Under the pieces are notes generated by a model that was given only the letters and a program-made list of their open reading frames with translations, ran no database searches and was not told the DNA's origin. This document shows positions 43,114 through 45,237 of a stretch of DNA of 45,237 bases, in pieces (positions within the stretch are counted from its first letter, which is position 1; every line of letters starts with the position of its first letter). The position numbers and the translations under genes are program-made. The stretch spans positions 1 to 45,237 of the forward strand of contig NZ_FTOQ01000023.1 of the NCBI RefSeq assembly GCF_900156805.1. Direction: 5' to 3'. The DNA comes from Roseivivax lentus (lineage in GTDB: Bacteria; Pseudomonadota; Alphaproteobacteria; Rhodobacterales; Rhodobacteraceae).

Positions 43114-43934
43114 TGCCGACCTTCACCACCTCCGACGGGCTGTCGCTGCATTACACCGTTGAGGGCGACGGCCTGCCGCTGCTGTGCCTCGCCGGGCTGA
43201 CGCGCGACGTGCACGATTTCGACTATGTCGCGCCGCATCTTGCGGGCGTGCGGCTCATTCGGCTCGATTACCGCGGGCGGGGCAAATCCGACTGGGCGGA
43301 CCCCGCCACCTACACGATCCCGGTGGAGGCGCGCGACGCGCTGGAACTGCTCGACCACCTCGGGATCGAACGGGCCGCGATCCTCGGCACCTCGCGCGGC
43401 GGGCTCATCGCGATGATGCTGGCGGCGACGATGAAGGAGCGGCTTCTGGGCGTCGCGCTCAACGATATCGGGCCGGAGATCGCTGAGGAAGGTCTCGCCA
43501 CGATCCGCGATTATCTGGGCCGCAACCCGGTCTGGAAGACCTACGAGGAAGCCGCGCAGGTCATTGGCCAGCGGCTCGCGGGCTTTGCCAACGTGCCGCA
43601 GGCGCGCTGGGACAACGAGGTGCGGGTGCTCTTCCGCGAAGGGCCCGACGGGCTGGTCATTCCCTACGATCCGAAGCTGCGCGAGGCGGTGCTGGAAAGC
43701 GGCGCGCAGCCCGCGCCCGATCTCTGGCCGCTCTTCGATGCGCTGGCGGGTCTGCCGCTTTGTGCGATCCGGGGGGCGGGATCGAACCTGCTGGCCCCGG
43801 AGACCTTCGCCGAGATGCAGCGGCGGCGTCCCGACATTATCGCGGCCGTCGTGCCCGACCGGGGTCATATCCCGTTTCTCGACGAGGCGGAGGCGCTGGA
43901 GGCGCTGCACCGCTGGCTTGCAGCCCTGCGCTGA
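43113..43934 (+). CDS. Alpha/beta hydrolase
   Basis: A 273-residue alpha/beta-hydrolase fold enzyme. The nucleophile elbow GTSRGG is at 92-97 with S94; the acid is probably in the DxxAG region near 208, and the catalytic histidine is in DRGHIPFLDE near 250. The N-terminal HYTVEGDGLPLLCLAGLTRD and RLDYRGRGKSDW are standard for the family. Substrate unknown. It starts within the HAD stop (TGATG) and ends in the start of the dehydratase in the same way. Confidence 0.88.
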   Translation: MPTFTTSDGLSLHYTVEGDGLPLLCLAGLTRDVHDFDYVAPHLAGVRLIRLDYRGRGKSDWADPATYTIPVEARDALELLDHLGIERAAILGTSRGGLIAMMLAATMKERLLGVALNDIGPEIAEEGLATIRDYLGRNPVWKTYEEAAQVIGQRLAGFANVPQARWDNEVRVLFREGPDGLVIPYDPKLREAVLESGAQPAPDLWPLFDALAGLPLCAIRGAGSNLLAPETFAEMQRRRPDIIAAVVPDRGHIPFLDEAEALEALHRWLAALR

Positions 43935-44908
43935 TGGATATCGACCGCATCCGCGCCGCCGCCCGGCGCCTGTCGGGCCATGCGCTGCGGACCCCGCTCC
44001 TGTCCTCGCCCTTTCTCGACAAGGTCGCGGGCCGGCGGGTGCTGGTGAAGCCCGAATGCCTGCAGCACACCGGCAGTTTCAAGTTCCGCGGGGCGTGGGC
44101 CGCTCTGTCCGCCCTCGCCGCGGAAGACCGCGCCGCGGGCGTCATCGCCTATTCCTCGGGCAACCATGCGCAGGGCGTGGCGCGGGCGGCGCGGGCGCAT
44201 GGCGCGTCCGCAATCATCGTGATGCCCGCCGACGCGCCGGCGCTGAAGATCGCCAATACCCGCGCGCTCGGCGCGGAGGTCGTGCTTTATGACCGCGCGA
44301 CGGAGGATCGCGACGCCATCGGCAAGGCGCTTGCCGCCGAGCGCGGCCTGACGCTGATCCGGCCTTTCGACGATCCCGAGGTGATCGCGGGACAGGGCAC
44401 GACCGGCCTCGAGATCGCGGAGGACGCCCGGGCGCTCGGCATCGCGGCGGCGGATGTGCTCGTCTGTTGCGGCGGCGGCGGCTTCACCTCGGGCATCGCG
44501 CTGGCGCTCGAGGCCGAGGCGCCGGGGCTGCGGGTGCGGCCGGTGGAGCCCGAAGGCTTCGACGACGTGTCCCGCTCGCTGGCGGCGGGCCGGATCGAGC
44601 GGAACGCCACCAGCGCGGGCGGGCTCTGCGACGCCATCGTCACACCCCAGCCCGGGGATCTGACCTTTCCGATCCTGCAGCGGCTGTGCGGCCCGGGGAT
44701 CGTGGTCTCCGAGACCGAGGCGCTGCGCGCGATGGCGGCGGCCTTCCTGCGGCTGAAGCTGGTGGCCGAACCGGGCGGCGCGGTGGCGCTCGCGGCGGCG
44801 CTGTTTCACGCGGACGCGTCGGACGGGGATGCGGTGATCGTCACCATCTCGGGCGGCAATGTCGATCCGGACGTCTTCGCGCGCGCGCTGGCGACGCTGG
44901 CGGCATAG
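43934..44908 (+). CDS. Threonine/serine dehydratase (PLP-dependent fold type II)
   Basis: A 324-residue PLP enzyme. The Schiff-base lysine is K50 in HTGSFKFRGAW, the Asn loop is SSGNHAQGVA near 74, and the phosphate-binding glycine loop is CGGGGFTSG near 177. The C-terminal SGGNVDP near 309 is typical. There is no ACT regulatory domain, so it matches catabolic threonine/serine dehydratases or serine racemases rather than biosynthetic IlvA. It overlaps the hydrolase stop as TGATG. The downstream 228 bases show no recognisable gene before the insertion sequence. Confidence 0.9.
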   Translation: MDIDRIRAAARRLSGHALRTPLLSSPFLDKVAGRRVLVKPECLQHTGSFKFRGAWAALSALAAEDRAAGVIAYSSGNHAQGVARAARAHGASAIIVMPADAPALKIANTRALGAEVVLYDRATEDRDAIGKALAAERGLTLIRPFDDPEVIAGQGTTGLEIAEDARALGIAAADVLVCCGGGGFTSGIALALEAEAPGLRVRPVEPEGFDDVSRSLAAGRIERNATSAGGLCDAIVTPQPGDLTFPILQRLCGPGIVVSETEALRAMAAAFLRLKLVAEPGGAVALAAALFHADASDGDAVIVTISGGNVDPDVFARALATLAA

Positions 44909-45136
44909 GGGCCCGGTTCAGCCGGTTATCGCAGCGCCCCTTCGCGCGGCTGATGACGCGCGTCGGAGCCGTGGGGACGATTTCCCGCGGATCGTGCAGG
45001 CGGCACGGGTGGCAGGGGGCGCTGCCCAAGCGTTGGTTGCACCTCGATAACTTCTCATACCACCACGATCACGTCGTCGAGGATGCATCTCGACCAGTTC
45101 TTTTTCCTGGGGTGCGGTTGCGTTTTACGTCTGCTT

Positions 45137-45237
45137 GCGGCGTATTCCGTTGAAAAACCCGCGCTTGATCGAGGGCCGTGGTGCTGATTCAATTCCGCCG
45201 ATGGGTGGGAGGATTGGCGATGATGGGACCGAGGAAG
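45137..45237 (+). mobile_element. Left end of an insertion sequence, IS1182-like (truncated by window edge)
   Basis: The segment around GTTGAAAAAC (45149-45158), followed by a GATTCAATTCCGCCGATGG-type leader and a start with MMGPR, resembles the left end of IS1182-family elements, whose termini typically include GTTGAAAAA. The exact outer boundary is not certain because the right end is outside the window. Base composition is lower in GC than the upstream genes. Confidence 0.55.
45220..45237 (+). CDS. Transposase N-terminus (first six codons only)
   Basis: ATG ATG GGA CCG AGG AAG encodes MMGPRK, preceded by a strong GGGAGGA ribosome-binding site at about 45207-45213. MMGP followed by a basic residue is the usual start of IS1182-type transposases. 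Only six codons are visible, so family assignment rests on this start and on the end-like sequence upstream. Confidence 0.5.

Noticed and set aside
42360-43934. One long open frame covering both the HAD gene and the hydrolase
   Set aside because: Its first half is an out-of-frame shadow of the dehalogenase; the hydrolase starts at ATG 43113, overlapping the HAD stop.

Overview
The window reads as chromosomal DNA of a high-GC alphaproteobacterium of the Rhodobacteraceae (Roseobacter/Paracoccus side). The basis is gene content and protein character: an accB-accC-aat-DUF2155-NDUFA12 neighbourhood, a complex I NDUFA12 homologue, a Paracoccus-order sox locus, an nrdR-ribD pair, HlyU next to rpoD, and Roseobacter-like ClpP, ClpX, RpoD and glutamate dehydrogenase. 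The assignment is an inference from recognised families; no database search was possible.

Layout. 1-4105: the end of an unrecognised gene with a terminator, a small alanine/proline-rich protein, acetyl-CoA carboxylase accB and accC, leucyl/phenylalanyl-tRNA-protein transferase aat, and convergent DUF2155 and NDUFA12 genes. 4313-6098: a FkbM methyltransferase and GT61 glycosyltransferase pair. 6174-8230: clpX and clpP (minus strand). 8443-9663: a photolyase/cryptochrome-like flavoprotein whose two domains appear to be in swapped order. 9918-20809: a complete thiosulfate-oxidation locus, soxF-E-D-C-B-A-Z-Y-X-W-V on the minus strand and soxS-soxR on the plus strand. 20970-22025: a YeeE/YedE sulfur-compound transporter. 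22033-22103: two related palindromes. 22181-23359: an MFS transporter. 23329-30226: riboflavin genes ribE and ribD (with nrdR) on the minus strand, separated by three plus-strand capsule genes (kpsS, an outer-membrane export lipoprotein, kpsC). 30352-32182: YjbQ, an SDR oxidoreductase and two small exported proteins. 32357-37165: hlyU-like, rpoD, dnaG and a small exported protein. 37309-38745: glutamate dehydrogenase. 39089-41815: a three-gene TadG/TadE-like set. 41819-44908: a small membrane protein, then a tightly coupled haloacid dehalogenase, alpha/beta hydrolase and threonine/serine dehydratase operon. The window ends in what looks like the left end of an IS1182-type insertion sequence.

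How the parts work together. YeeE probably brings in thiosulfate or a related sulfur compound. The periplasmic SoxXA, SoxYZ, SoxB and SoxCD proteins oxidise it, with SoxE and SoxF as electron-transfer and accessory components. SoxV, SoxW and SoxS supply reducing power to keep the SoxY carrier thiol active, and SoxR is the ArsR-type repressor. A 16-bp near-palindrome related to ATTCACA-N3-GCGAAT occurs at four places in the sox locus: the soxV/soxS divergent promoter, upstream of soxX, upstream of soxB and upstream of soxC. The soxB and soxC copies lie just beyond terminator-like hairpins, so the locus looks like several SoxR-controlled units rather than one long operon. This repeated operator, the domain-swapped photolyase-like protein and the twin palindromes after yeeE are the observations most worth following up.
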